Assembly (NCBI GenBank): GCA_029881615.1
Contig: JAOUMF010000032.1
Location: 1 to 10,502, forward strand
Source: Alphaproteobacteria bacterium
Lineage (GTDB): Bacteria > Pseudomonadota > Alphaproteobacteria > UBA8366 > JADFVY01
DNA: 10,502 nt
Direction of reading: 5' to 3'
Shown here: positions 1 to 6,626 of the stretch, in pieces
Numbering within the stretch: position 1 is the stretch's first letter
How the letters are laid out: every line of letters begins with the position of its first letter
Notes under the pieces: generated by a model
Databases searched by the model: none
Told to the model about the DNA's origin: nothing
The model's input: only the letters and a program-made list of their open reading frames with translations
Program-made: the position numbers and the translations under genes

Positions 1-807
1 ATGGCGGGGCTGGTAGCGGTCGGCATCGGCGCTGTGTTGCTCAACCCCGAGCCGCAGGTTCGAACATCGCGGGAATCGGTGGCGCTGGAAGGCAAGGGCC
101 GCGCTTTTCTAGAGCGCAACGCGCATCTTCCCGGGCCTGTATTGGGTTTGTCGGCCTGGATTTACGCCGCCGTGGTTTGTCCCTTCGCCGAATTCATGAC
201 GAGGCGTGGATGGATTGCGGTCCTGCTGTTTGTGGCGCTGTATAAATATGGCGACGCGCTACTTGGCGTGATGGCGAACCCGTTCTATCTGGAAATGGGA
301 TTCAGCAAGACCGAGATCGGCGCGGTCAGCAAGGGATTCGGCCTGGCCATGACGCTGGTTGGCGCGGCGCTTGGCGGCGTGCTGGTGGCGCGGTATGGCA
401 TTTTGCGCGCCCTGCTGGTTTGCGGCGTTCTGCAAGCCGCTTCGAACCTGGTATTCGCGGTGCAGGCCTGGGTCGGCTATTCGATGCCGATGTTGATGGT
501 GACCATCGCGTCGGAGAACCTGTCGGGTGGCATGGGGACGACGGCGTTCGTCGCATATCTGTCCAGCCTGACGAATGTTGCCTATACGGCGACACAGTAT
601 GCGCTGTTGTCCTCGCTGATGGCCTTCGCCCGGACATTGTTTGCTTCGGGCGGGGGGTGGCTTGCCGATCAGATGGATTGGATTAGTTTCTTCCTGGTGA
701 CAACGTTGGCGGCGCTGCCCGGATTGGCGCTGCTGGTCTGGATGTTGCGGACTTTTCCCGCTGAGTCCAGGAGGCCGGTGGCACCGGCCGCGATTGAGAC
801 CGACTGA
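1..807 (+). CDS. ampG: AmpG-family muropeptide permease (MFS), 5' end outside window
   Basis: This is an inner-membrane major facilitator that imports GlcNAc-anhydroMurNAc peptides for peptidoglycan recycling. The visible 268 residues correspond to the second half of the protein. A hydrophobic segment at about 1-14 would be the end of TM6, followed by a cytoplasmic loop (15-70) and then six helices near 71-91, 112-132, 135-157, 163-185, 199-222 and 228-250. AmpG hallmarks are the stretch around residues 82-114 (YKYGDALLG, GFSKTEIG), the ENLSGGMGTTAFVAYL block at 172-187 and ATQYALLSSL at 197-206, which closely resemble the E. coli protein as I remember it. The ATG at base 1 falls inside a helix, so it is not the true start; the frame is open to the window edge. 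The protein ends soon after TM12 and lacks the extra C-terminal helices of E. coli AmpG. It ends 108 bases before ppa; a short GC hairpin (838-852) between them has no T-run. Confidence 0.9.
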   Translation: MAGLVAVGIGAVLLNPEPQVRTSRESVALEGKGRAFLERNAHLPGPVLGLSAWIYAAVVCPFAEFMTRRGWIAVLLFVALYKYGDALLGVMANPFYLEMGFSKTEIGAVSKGFGLAMTLVGAALGGVLVARYGILRALLVCGVLQAASNLVFAVQAWVGYSMPMLMVTIASENLSGGMGTTAFVAYLSSLTNVAYTATQYALLSSLMAFARTLFASGGGWLADQMDWISFFLVTTLAALPGLALLVWMLRTFPAESRRPVAPAAIETD

Positions 808-858
808 GCATTTGCACACCAACGAAATCACTGCGTTGCGGCCATTTGCCGCCGGTTA

Positions 859-887
859 TTGTGCGTCGCAACAAAATCGGTTATATA
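859..887 (+). promoter_or_regulatory. candidate sigma-70 promoter for ppa
   Basis: TTGTGC (859-864) and TATATA (882-887) are separated by 17 bases, just upstream of the ppa ribosome-binding site. The -10 hexamer matches the consensus at 4 of 6 positions but the -35 at only 3 of 6, so this is a moderate candidate. It would also drive the macrodomain and synthetase-acetyltransferase genes downstream. Confidence 0.35.
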
Positions 888-915
888 CCCGCCTCCCAAA
901 TGCGGAGAGAGAGTT

Positions 916-1467
916 ATGGACATCAGTAAAATTCCCGTCGGCGACAACCCGCCCTGGGACGTAAACGTCATTATCGAGGTCGCGCTGGGCAGTGACCCGG
1001 TGAAGTACGAGTTCGACAAGGAATCCGGCGCCATGTTCGTCGACCGTTTTCTGCATACCGCGATGTTCTATCCGGCCAATTACGGTTTTATCCCCCATAC
1101 CCTCTCGGGCGACGGCGACCCCTGCGACGTGCTGGTGGCGGGCCGCGTGCCGGTGGCGCCTGGCGCGGTCGTGCGGTCCCGCCCCGTGGGCGTGCTGATG
1201 ATGGAAGACGAGAGCGGTATCGATGAAAAGATACTCGCCGTGCCGGTCGATCAGCTGCATCCCTATTTCACCGATGTGGTTTCCTATCGCGACCTGCCGG
1301 AAATCCTGCGCGATCAGATCGCCCATTTCTTCACCCACTACAAGGATCTGGAGAAAAACAAATGGGCCAAGGTCTCGCGCTGGGGCGAGGCCGAGGAAGC
1401 AACCCGCCTGATTGAGGAAGGGATTGCTCGCGCCCAAAACCAGCCCAAGGTTACGGCAATTCGTTGA
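916..1467 (+). CDS. ppa: inorganic pyrophosphatase (family I, soluble)
   Basis: Ppa hydrolyses PPi to two phosphates in the cytosol, pulling PPi-releasing reactions forward. The 183-residue product has every family I active-site position, each one number higher than in E. coli: E21, K30, E32, R44, Y52, Y56, D66, D68, D71, D98, D103, K105, Y142 and K143. The signature DGDPCDVLV is at 66-74. Length is normal for the bacterial hexameric enzyme (about 175-185). The frame is open from an ATG at 859, but the start at 916 is preferred: it follows a purine-rich GGAGAGAGA Shine-Dalgarno sequence, and the 19 extra residues do not resemble the family N-terminus and would lie over the candidate promoter. 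It is followed after 52 bases by the macrodomain gene and is probably cotranscribed with it. Confidence 0.96.
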   Translation: MDISKIPVGDNPPWDVNVIIEVALGSDPVKYEFDKESGAMFVDRFLHTAMFYPANYGFIPHTLSGDGDPCDVLVAGRVPVAPGAVVRSRPVGVLMMEDESGIDEKILAVPVDQLHPYFTDVVSYRDLPEILRDQIAHFFTHYKDLEKNKWAKVSRWGEAEEATRLIEEGIARAQNQPKVTAIR

Positions 1468-1519
1468 CCCCTTGCCAAATCGTCTTGCCTGGACGCATCC
1501 TGTTTCTGTGGAGGCAACC

Positions 1520-2038
1520 ATGCGAGATGATCTGGAAGTTGTTGAGGCCGACATCACACGGTTGGCGGTCGATGTCATCGTCAACGCCGCCAATGAATCG
1601 CTTCTGGGCGGCGGTGGCGTGGACGGCGCAATTCACGCCGCGGCCGGCGTCGAATTGCAGGGGGAATGCAGGTTGATCGGGGGCTGTCCCACTGGCGAGG
1701 CGCGCATTACCAAGGGTTACAGACTGCCGGCCCGGCATGTCATCCATACGGTGGGACCGATCTGGCACGGCGGTGGTCGCGGCGAGGACGGGCTGCTGGA
1801 GTCCTGCTATCGCAACAGCCTGGCGCTGGCCCGCGAGGCCGGCTTGAAAACAATCGCTTTTCCCGCTATTTCGACGGGCGTTTATCACTTTCCCCTTAAC
1901 CGTGCTGCCGGCATTGCGGTGCGCGCGGTTGTCGACGAGCTGGACCGCAACCGTGGTTCCATCGAAAAAGTAATTTTCTGTACCTTCGGCGCGGCGGCGA
2001 CCGAGGCCTTTCGTCTAGTCTTGAAGGATTTTTCTTAA
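1520..2038 (+). CDS. macrodomain protein, O-acetyl-ADP-ribose deacetylase (MacroD/YmdB type)
   Basis: This 172-residue single-domain cytosolic protein should bind ADP-ribose and hydrolyse O-acetyl-ADP-ribose, the by-product of sirtuin deacetylation; many relatives also remove mono-ADP-ribose from acidic residues. Sequence support: adenine-contacting D11-I12 near the N-terminus, the catalytic loop [19 protein letters not shown] at 21-39 with N25 and D35 (the same numbers as the functional residues described for E. coli YmdB), the [14 protein letters not shown] region at 48-61, HTVGP at 76-80, and the phosphate-binding loop ISTGVYHFP at 117-125. The frame extends upstream to 1412 inside ppa, but the ATG at 1520 has a GTGGAGG Shine-Dalgarno sequence 5-11 bases before it and gives the usual domain start. 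The stop codon shares its last A with the start of the next gene (TAATG), which suggests translational coupling. Confidence 0.92.
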   Translation: MRDDLEVVEADITRLAVDVIVNAANESLLGGGGVDGAIHAAAGVELQGECRLIGGCPTGEARITKGYRLPARHVIHTVGPIWHGGGRGEDGLLESCYRNSLALAREAGLKTIAFPAISTGVYHFPLNRAAGIAVRAVVDELDRNRGSIEKVIFCTFGAAATEAFRLVLKDFS

Positions 2039-4704
2039 TGACCATTCGTAGTCTGAACTCGCTGTTCAATCCTTCGGCCATCGCCCTTGTCGGGGCAAGC
2101 AAGAGGCCTGGTTCGATCGGCTGGGTGTTGGCGCGAAATCTGATGAGTGCCGGCTTCGATGGGCCGATCATGCCGGTTAATCCCAAGCATCGGGCGGTCG
2201 GCGGTGTCCTGGCCTGGCCCAACGTCGCGGCGTTGCCGGTCGTGCCGGACCTGGCAATCGTCAGCACGCCTCCCGATGTGGTGCCCGGCGTGATCGCCGA
2301 GCTTCGCGACAAGGGCTGCAAGGCTGTTGTTGTCATAACCGCCGGTTTCGGCGAGGGCGGGGACCATGCCGGCCTGGAACGGGCCGAGGCATTGCGCCGG
2401 GCCGCCGGCGACATGCGCATTCTCGGGCCCAATGTTCTCGGTCTGATGGTGCCTGGGGTCGGTCTAAACGCGGGCTTTGCCCACAAGGCACCGCTGCCGG
2501 GCGATCTTGCCTTCGTCGCCCAGTCCGGCGCCGTGCTGGCCTCGGTGCTCGACTGGGCATCGACGCGCAATATCGGTTTCTCCCATATGGTCGCGCTTGG
2601 CGACATGCTGGATGTCGATTTCGGCGATACGCTCAATTATCTCGGCCGCGATCCGCAGGTGCGCGCGATTTTGCTTTATGTTGAGGCGATTAAAGACGCG
2701 CGCGACTTCATGTCGGCGGCGCGTGCCGCGGCCCGTATGAAGCCGGTGGTCGTGGTCAAGGGCGGTCGGCGGCCTGAGGGGGCCCTGGCCGCGAGTTCGC
2801 ACACTGGCGCGCTGGCGGGCTCGGACGCGGTTTACGACGCTGCTTTCAGCCGGGCCGGCATGCTGCGCGTGATCCATATGTCGGAATTGTTTGATGCCGT
2901 CGAAACATTATCCCGCGCGCCCCGTTTCCGCGGCCCGCGCATGGCGATCCTGACCAATGGCGGCGGCATGGGCGTAATGGCGACTGATGCCCTGGTCGAT
3001 GAAGGCGGCCAGCTTTCCGAACTGTCGCCGGACACCATCGCGCAGCTTGATGCGCTGCTGCCGACAACCTGGAGCCGTGGTAATCCGGTGGACATTATCG
3101 GCGATGCCCCGCCGGAGCGCTATGCGGAATCATTACGGCTGCTGCTGGCCGACCCGGGCACCGACGCGGTACTGGTGTTGAACACGCCAACCGCGGTGGC
3201 CGACAGCACGGCGGCGGCGCGGGTGGTGGCCGAACAGCTGGCTAAAGATCAGCCACCGCTGTTGACCTGCTGGCTGGGCACCAGTTCGTCATCGCCGGCC
3301 CGCAAGACGTTCGTCGACCGCGGCATTCCCAGCTACAACACGCCGGAGGAAGCGGTTCGCGCCTTCATGCACATGGTGCGCTACGACCTGAATCAGAAGC
3401 TTCTGATGCAGGTGCCGCAGTCCGTGCCACAGGAGTTCGAGCCGGACACCGCAACGGTTCGCGCCTTGATTGACGAGGCGCTTGAGGCTGGCCGAAGCTG
3501 GTTGACCGAGCCCGTGGCGAAGGCCGTGTTGAAGGCTTACGGCGTGCCGGTCGGTGAATTCGCGACGGCGGCCGATGCCGAAGCGGCGGTCGTGGTCGCG
3601 CGTGGCATGACGGGCCCGTTTGTCGTCAAGATCGTTTCGCCCGACATTGTCCATAAAAGCGACGTCGGCGGCGTGATGCTCGACCTCAATACGCCGGAGG
3701 CGGTCGGCGCGGCGGCCCAGGAGATTCTCGATCGTGCGCGCGAGGCCGCGCCAGAGGCCACCATAGACGGGGTCGTTGTGCAGCAGATGGTGCGTCGGCA
3801 CGGTTCGCACGAACTGATCGTCGGGATCAGCGAGGATGCGCAATTCGGCCCCGTCGTCCTGTTCGGTCAAGGCGGAATTGCGGTCGAGGAGATTGGCGAT
3901 ACGGCGATGGCCTTGCCACCGTTGAACGCGCTGCTGGCCCGTTCGCTGATCGAACGCACCCGTATTTTCCGCCTGTTGCGCGGCTACCGCGACCAACCGC
4001 CGGCGGACCTGGACGCGGTGGCGCTGACCCTGATGCAGGTGGCGCAACTCGCTACCGACTTCGCCGAAATTGTCGATCTCGATATCAACCCGCTGCTGGC
4101 CGATGATCGGGGTGTGCTGGCACTGGATGCGCGAATTCGTGTCACGCGCGCCGAAGGCCCGGCCGAAGCCCGGTTGGCCATCCGGCCCTATCCCAAGAAT
4201 CTCGAAAGCGCCGTGTTCCTGCGCGATGGCAGCGAGATATTCGTTCGCCCGATCCGGCCCGAGGACGCACCGGCCCTGCAGGAGATGGTAGCACGGGCAT
4301 CCCCGGAGGATTTGCGCCTGCGCTTTTTCCAGCCGATCCGCCGCTTGCCGGAACAGTTGGCGGCACGCCTTACCCAGATCGATTACGATCGCGAGATGGC
4401 CTTCATCGCATTCGATCCCGCCGAACCGGAAGCGATTATCGCCGTCGCCCGGCTGATGGCTGATTCCGATGTGCACAAGGCCGAATATGCGATCATAGTG
4501 CGCACAGACTGGAAGGGCCGCGGGCTCGGCTATGCGTTGATGCACCGGCTGTTGAATTTTGCCGCGGAACGGGGCATCGCGACGATCTATGGCGAGGTCT
4601 TGCGGGAAAACGAGAACATGCTGAACATGGCGCGCGATCTCGGTTTCTCGGCCAAGCCAGACCCGGACGATCCAAGCATCATCGAGGTCCGCCGGCAGGT
4701 GTGA
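2038..4704 (+). CDS. NDP-forming acyl-CoA synthetase fused to GNAT acetyltransferase (Pat/PatZ-like)
   Basis: The 888-residue protein has the domain order of bacterial Pat: a Rossmann CoA-binding domain (about 8-135), two succinyl-CoA ligase-like domains (about 150-290 and 300-450), an ATP-grasp domain (about 485-705) and a C-terminal GNAT domain (about 732-888). Key features are SSHTGALAGSD around H255, the loop TNGGGMGVMATD at 306-317, ATP-grasp K531 with HKSDVGGV at 539-546, FGQGGIAVEE at 609-618, DINPLL at 682-687, and the acetyl-CoA pyrophosphate loop WKGRGLGYALM at 825-835. Family members acetylate acetyl-CoA synthetase and other proteins on lysine. H255 corresponds to the phosphohistidine of ADP-forming acetyl-CoA synthetases, which the gammaproteobacterial Pat proteins have lost, so the synthetase half may be active here. 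It overlaps the macrodomain gene by one base and faces asd tail to tail across 37 bases. Substrate is not predictable from sequence. Confidence 0.9.
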   Translation: MTIRSLNSLFNPSAIALVGASKRPGSIGWVLARNLMSAGFDGPIMPVNPKHRAVGGVLAWPNVAALPVVPDLAIVSTPPDVVPGVIAELRDKGCKAVVVITAGFGEGGDHAGLERAEALRRAAGDMRILGPNVLGLMVPGVGLNAGFAHKAPLPGDLAFVAQSGAVLASVLDWASTRNIGFSHMVALGDMLDVDFGDTLNYLGRDPQVRAILLYVEAIKDARDFMSAARAAARMKPVVVVKGGRRPEGALAASSHTGALAGSDAVYDAAFSRAGMLRVIHMSELFDAVETLSRAPRFRGPRMAILTNGGGMGVMATDALVDEGGQLSELSPDTIAQLDALLPTTWSRGNPVDIIGDAPPERYAESLRLLLADPGTDAVLVLNTPTAVADSTAAARVVAEQLAKDQPPLLTCWLGTSSSSPARKTFVDRGIPSYNTPEEAVRAFMHMVRYDLNQKLLMQVPQSVPQEFEPDTATVRALIDEALEAGRSWLTEPVAKAVLKAYGVPVGEFATAADAEAAVVVARGMTGPFVVKIVSPDIVHKSDVGGVMLDLNTPEAVGAAAQEILDRAREAAPEATIDGVVVQQMVRRHGSHELIVGISEDAQFGPVVLFGQGGIAVEEIGDTAMALPPLNALLARSLIERTRIFRLLRGYRDQPPADLDAVALTLMQVAQLATDFAEIVDLDINPLLADDRGVLALDARIRVTRAEGPAEARLAIRPYPKNLESAVFLRDGSEIFVRPIRPEDAPALQEMVARASPEDLRLRFFQPIRRLPEQLAARLTQIDYDREMAFIAFDPAEPEAIIAVARLMADSDVHKAEYAIIVRTDWKGRGLGYALMHRLLNFAAERGIATIYGEVLRENENMLNMARDLGFSAKPDPDDPSIIEVRRQV

Positions 4705-4741
4705 GCGGGAAACCGCCCCTCCCGACCGGCGGACACCGAAG

Positions 4742-5764
4742 CTATTTTTTCGGCATGAAGCGTTTAACCAGAACTTCGGCGATCTGAACGGTGTTCAGGG
4801 CCGCGCCCTTGCGCAGGTTGTCGGCGACGATCCAGATATTCAGGCCGTTTTCGACCGTCGGGTCCTCGCGAATGCGACTGATAAAGACCGGATCCTCGCC
4901 CGCGCTTTCCTCGGGCGTGACATAGCCTTCGTCCTGGCGATGATCGATCACGGTAATGCCGGGCGCTTTTTTCAAGACCTTGCGGGCTTCTTCCGCCGAA
5001 ATCGGCCGTTCGAACTCGATATTCACCGCCTCGGCATGGCCGATAAAGACCGGCACGCGCACACAGGTCGCCGTGACCTTGATTTTCGGGTCGAGAATTT
5101 TTTTGGTCTCGACCACCATCTTCCATTCTTCCTTGGTCGACCCGTCATCCATGAAGACGTCGATATGGGGAATGACGTTGAAGGCGATCTGTTTGGTGAA
5201 CTTGTTCTTTTCGATTGGGTCGTTCACATAGATCGCCCGGGTCTGATTGAACAGTTCGTCCATCGCTTCCTTGCCGCCGCCCGATACCGACTGGTAGGTG
5301 GCGACGACTACGCGTTTGATGCCCGCCAGGTCATGCAGGGGCTTAAGCGCGGTCACCATCTGAATGGTCGAGCAGTTGGGGTTGGCGATGATCCCCTTTT
5401 TTGTGAATCCGGCAATGGCGTCGGGATTTACCTCGGGCACCACCAGCGGCACGTCCGGGTCCATGCGGAAATGCGAGGTGTTGTCGATTACGACCGCACC
5501 GGCCTTGGCGGCCTTCGGGCTGTATTCGGCGGAAACCTTGGCGCCCGGCGATGACAGGACGATGTCGGTTCCCGTGAAATCGAACGCGGCGAGATCCTGT
5601 ACTTTCAGCACCTGATCCTCGCCATAGGAGACTTCCCTGCCTATCGAACGCTCGCTGGCCAGTGCCACGACCTCGTCGGCCGGAAATTCGCGCTCGGCCA
5701 TGATCTGCAGGAGGCCCTGCCCCACATTTCCCGTCGCGCCAACGACTGCAACCTTGTAACCCAT
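4742..5764 (-). CDS. asd: aspartate-semialdehyde dehydrogenase
   Basis: Asd reduces L-aspartyl-4-phosphate to aspartate semialdehyde with NADPH, the branch point to lysine/diaminopimelate, threonine and methionine. The 340-residue product begins with the NADP-binding motif GATGNVG (9-15). The catalytic C131 sits in NPNCSTIQM (128-136), with substrate-contacting R100 (SHFR), Q158 in the TYQSVSGGG segment (156-164), R236 and the catalytic base H243 in RVPVFIGHAEAVN (236-248). Length is normal. The ATG at 5764 is preceded by an AGGA ribosome-binding site a few bases upstream. The 81-base leader (5765-5844) after the upstream gene's terminator holds a TATAAG -10-like hexamer (5806-5811) with no good -35, so asd probably has its own weak or activator-dependent promoter. 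Its 3' end carries no clear intrinsic terminator. Confidence 0.97.
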   Translation of the reverse strand: MGYKVAVVGATGNVGQGLLQIMAEREFPADEVVALASERSIGREVSYGEDQVLKVQDLAAFDFTGTDIVLSSPGAKVSAEYSPKAAKAGAVVIDNTSHFRMDPDVPLVVPEVNPDAIAGFTKKGIIANPNCSTIQMVTALKPLHDLAGIKRVVVATYQSVSGGGKEAMDELFNQTRAIYVNDPIEKNKFTKQIAFNVIPHIDVFMDDGSTKEEWKMVVETKKILDPKIKVTATCVRVPVFIGHAEAVNIEFERPISAEEARKVLKKAPGITVIDHRQDEGYVTPEESAGEDPVFISRIREDPTVENGLNIWIVADNLRKGAALNTVQIAEVLVKRFMPKK

Positions 5765-5844
5765 GGATCCTGTATCCCCAGTAAAATCTGGCGCCGATGT
5801 AGCGCCTTATAGCCCCGCGCCGCAAGCCCCTGTATGCGGAGGGC

Positions 5845-5873
5845 AAAAGAAAAGGCCGCTCTGTTGAGCGGCC
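5845..5873 (-). terminator. intrinsic terminator of the 53-residue secreted-protein gene
   Basis: On the minus strand a perfect 7-bp GC-rich stem (GGCCGCT / AGCGGCC, loop CAACAG, 5854-5873) is followed directly by TTTTCTTTT (5853-5845). It begins 31 bases after the stop codon at 5905 and lies 81 bases before asd, so it isolates the small gene from asd. Confidence 0.85.
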
Positions 5874-5904
5874 CGGTGAATTTCCGTAGCTGTTGTTACA
5901 GCCG

Positions 5905-6066
5905 TCAGCCGCCGCCCTGCTCTTGCAAGATCGGTTTGGTAGTGGTGTCGGTCGCAACGGTGGTCGCGGTTTCTGACTCGGCCATATCCAGGCAGGTGGC
6001 CTGGACAGTGGTGGCGAAGCCGACAAAACCCATTGCGGCGATCAAGGTCATGAAAATCTTGCGCAT
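5905..6066 (-). CDS. small secreted protein, 53 residues, unknown function
   Basis: I do not recognise this protein. Reading back from the ATG at 6066 gives 53 residues that begin MRKIFMTLIAAMGFVGFATT. There are two basic residues (R2, K3), a hydrophobic core (about 4-17) and a likely signal peptidase I site after VQA (21-23). The predicted mature peptide has only 30 residues. It starts TCLDMAESE, is threonine-rich (about 31-43) and ends QEQGGG, with one cysteine (C25), so it could only form an intermolecular disulphide. The gene is well supported despite its size: GAGGGAG Shine-Dalgarno (6077-6083, 10 bases from the ATG), a sigma-70 promoter at 6101-6129 and an intrinsic terminator at 5845-5873. 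It therefore looks like a monocistronic unit. The mature region's function cannot be inferred; it acts in the periplasm or outside the cell if the signal peptide is used. Confidence 0.75.
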   Translation of the reverse strand: MRKIFMTLIAAMGFVGFATTVQATCLDMAESETATTVATDTTTKPILQEQGGG

Positions 6067-6100
6067 GTTTCTCTAACTCCCTCTCGGGTCATGGACGCCA

Positions 6101-6129
6101 AAGATACGTTGTGCAGGCAATTCGGTCAA
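6101..6129 (-). promoter_or_regulatory. sigma-70 promoter of the 53-residue secreted-protein gene
   Basis: On the minus strand TTGACC (6129-6124, 5 of 6 consensus positions) and TATCTT (6106-6101, 4 of 6) are separated by exactly 17 bases. Transcription would begin near 6094, giving a leader of about 28 bases with the GAGGGAG ribosome-binding site. This is the best promoter match I found in the window. Confidence 0.65.
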
Positions 6130-6230
6130 GGTGATCGGGATTGGCGGATAATAAACCACGATGGATGCCCTTCCGGGGCTGGAGTCCATTGCCGCAGGTT
6201 ACGGGCAGATTTCGCAGTTAAATCATGGCA

Positions 6231-6267
6231 TTAAAAAATAACGGCCGGCTCTTGAAGAGCCAGCCGT
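6231..6267 (-). terminator. intrinsic terminator of the 64-residue membrane-protein gene
   Basis: On the minus strand ACGGC-T-GGCTC, loop TTCAA, GAGCC-G-GCCGT forms an 11-bp-long stem with one mismatch (6241-6267), followed by TATTTTTTAA (6240-6231). It begins 24 bases after the stop codon at 6292. The plus strand also has a short T-run (6269-6272) after the hairpin, so it could act in both directions. Confidence 0.88.
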
Positions 6268-6291
6268 ATTTTCGATCCATTTAATCCTGTC

Positions 6292-6486
6292 TTACATCAG
6301 GGGTGCGCCTTCGACGAAGTATTGAAAGAGCAAGTACGGCCATGCCAGCGCAAGACCGAACCCTTCAGCCGATTTATGCATCACCCAGTCTGCGTCTCCC
6401 CAGTTCGACGATAAAAACATAATAAAATATACGCCGAACCCGAGGATATATGCCGAGGCCCCTGTCATCATGATTATCTTGACCAT
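6292..6486 (-). CDS. small two-helix membrane protein, 64 residues, unknown function
   Basis: I do not recognise this protein. It has two hydrophobic segments, about residues 3-26 (aromatic and methionine-rich, containing GFGVYFIMFL) and 41-57 (GFGLALAWPYLLFQYF), joined by a short polar loop, SSNWGDADWVMHKSAE (26-41). Both ends are short, and the C-terminus is VEGAPLM. Small helical-hairpin proteins of this size often serve as accessory subunits of membrane complexes, but nothing in the sequence names a partner. The start is supported by AAGGAGA (6494-6500), 7 bases from the ATG and close to the ideal Shine-Dalgarno sequence. An intrinsic terminator follows at 6231-6267. A separate AT-rich promoter region with an inverted repeat lies upstream (6543-6588), so it is probably an independent transcription unit rather than the tail of the leu operon. 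Confidence 0.78.
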   Translation of the reverse strand: MVKIIMMTGASAYILGFGVYFIMFLSSNWGDADWVMHKSAEGFGLALAWPYLLFQYFVEGAPLM

Positions 6487-6542
6487 GATGAAATCTCCTT
6501 TCCTAGGAAATTCAGGGTTAGTTTCAAGTCACGGTCGAGATT

Positions 6543-6578
6543 CTGTACGATAATCATTAAAAATAATTTAACGTACAG
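6543..6578. repeat. perfect inverted repeat around an AT-rich core (candidate operator)
   Basis: CTGTACG (6543-6549) and CGTACAG (6572-6578) are perfect 7-bp arms separated by 22 bases that are almost all A/T, in an otherwise GC-rich region. Inside, ATTA (6556-6559) and TAAT (6564-6567) can also pair, so the whole 36 bases can fold as an interrupted hairpin. There is no T-run after it on the minus strand, so it is not an obvious terminator for leuB. Its position over the candidate -10 region of the 64-residue gene suggests a regulator-binding site; this is inference. Confidence 0.55.
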
Positions 6579-6588
6579 CGGTCCACAA
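6560..6588 (-). promoter_or_regulatory. candidate promoter of the 64-residue membrane-protein gene
   Basis: On the minus strand TTGTGG (6588-6583) and TATTTT (6565-6560) are 17 bases apart, the spacing expected of sigma-70 promoters. Both hexamers are moderate matches (4 of 6), and the AT-rich stretch offers alternative -10 registers. The -10 lies within the inverted repeat at 6543-6578. The leader would be about 65 bases. Confidence 0.4.
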
Positions 6589-6626
6589 CTTCACCAACCT
6601 ACTGAAAAATCGCAAACAAACCCAGG

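Noticed and set aside
859..915. Upstream start for ppa
   Set aside because: The 19 extra residues do not resemble the Ppa N-terminus and overlap the candidate promoter; the ATG at 916 has a better ribosome-binding site.
1412..1519. Upstream start for the macrodomain gene within ppa
   Set aside because: The 36 extra residues are ppa sequence in another frame; the domain starts just after the ATG at 1520.
4705..4753. Bidirectional terminator between the synthetase-acetyltransferase gene and asd
   Set aside because: There is a 4-bp GCGG-GAAA-CCGC hairpin (4705-4716) and a 5-bp CCGAA/TTCGG pair (4736-4753), but neither is long enough or followed by a T-run in the right place.
5986..6004. Lipoprotein signal (C25 just after the signal peptide of the 53-residue protein)
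   Set aside because: Residues before C25 are Q-A-T; a lipobox needs a small residue at -1 (G, A or S) and usually L, V or I at -3. Signal peptidase I cleavage after VQA fits better.
5834..6076. 80-residue plus-strand reading frame opposite the small secreted-protein gene
   Set aside because: It runs through the terminator hairpin and has no Shine-Dalgarno or recognisable domain, while the opposite strand has promoter, ribosome-binding site, signal peptide and terminator.
6549..6567. Fur-box-like sequence (GATAATCATT) in the AT-rich promoter region
   Set aside because: Only 12 of 19 positions match the classical Fur consensus, which is little more than expected in such AT-rich DNA, and the inverted-repeat arms lie outside it.
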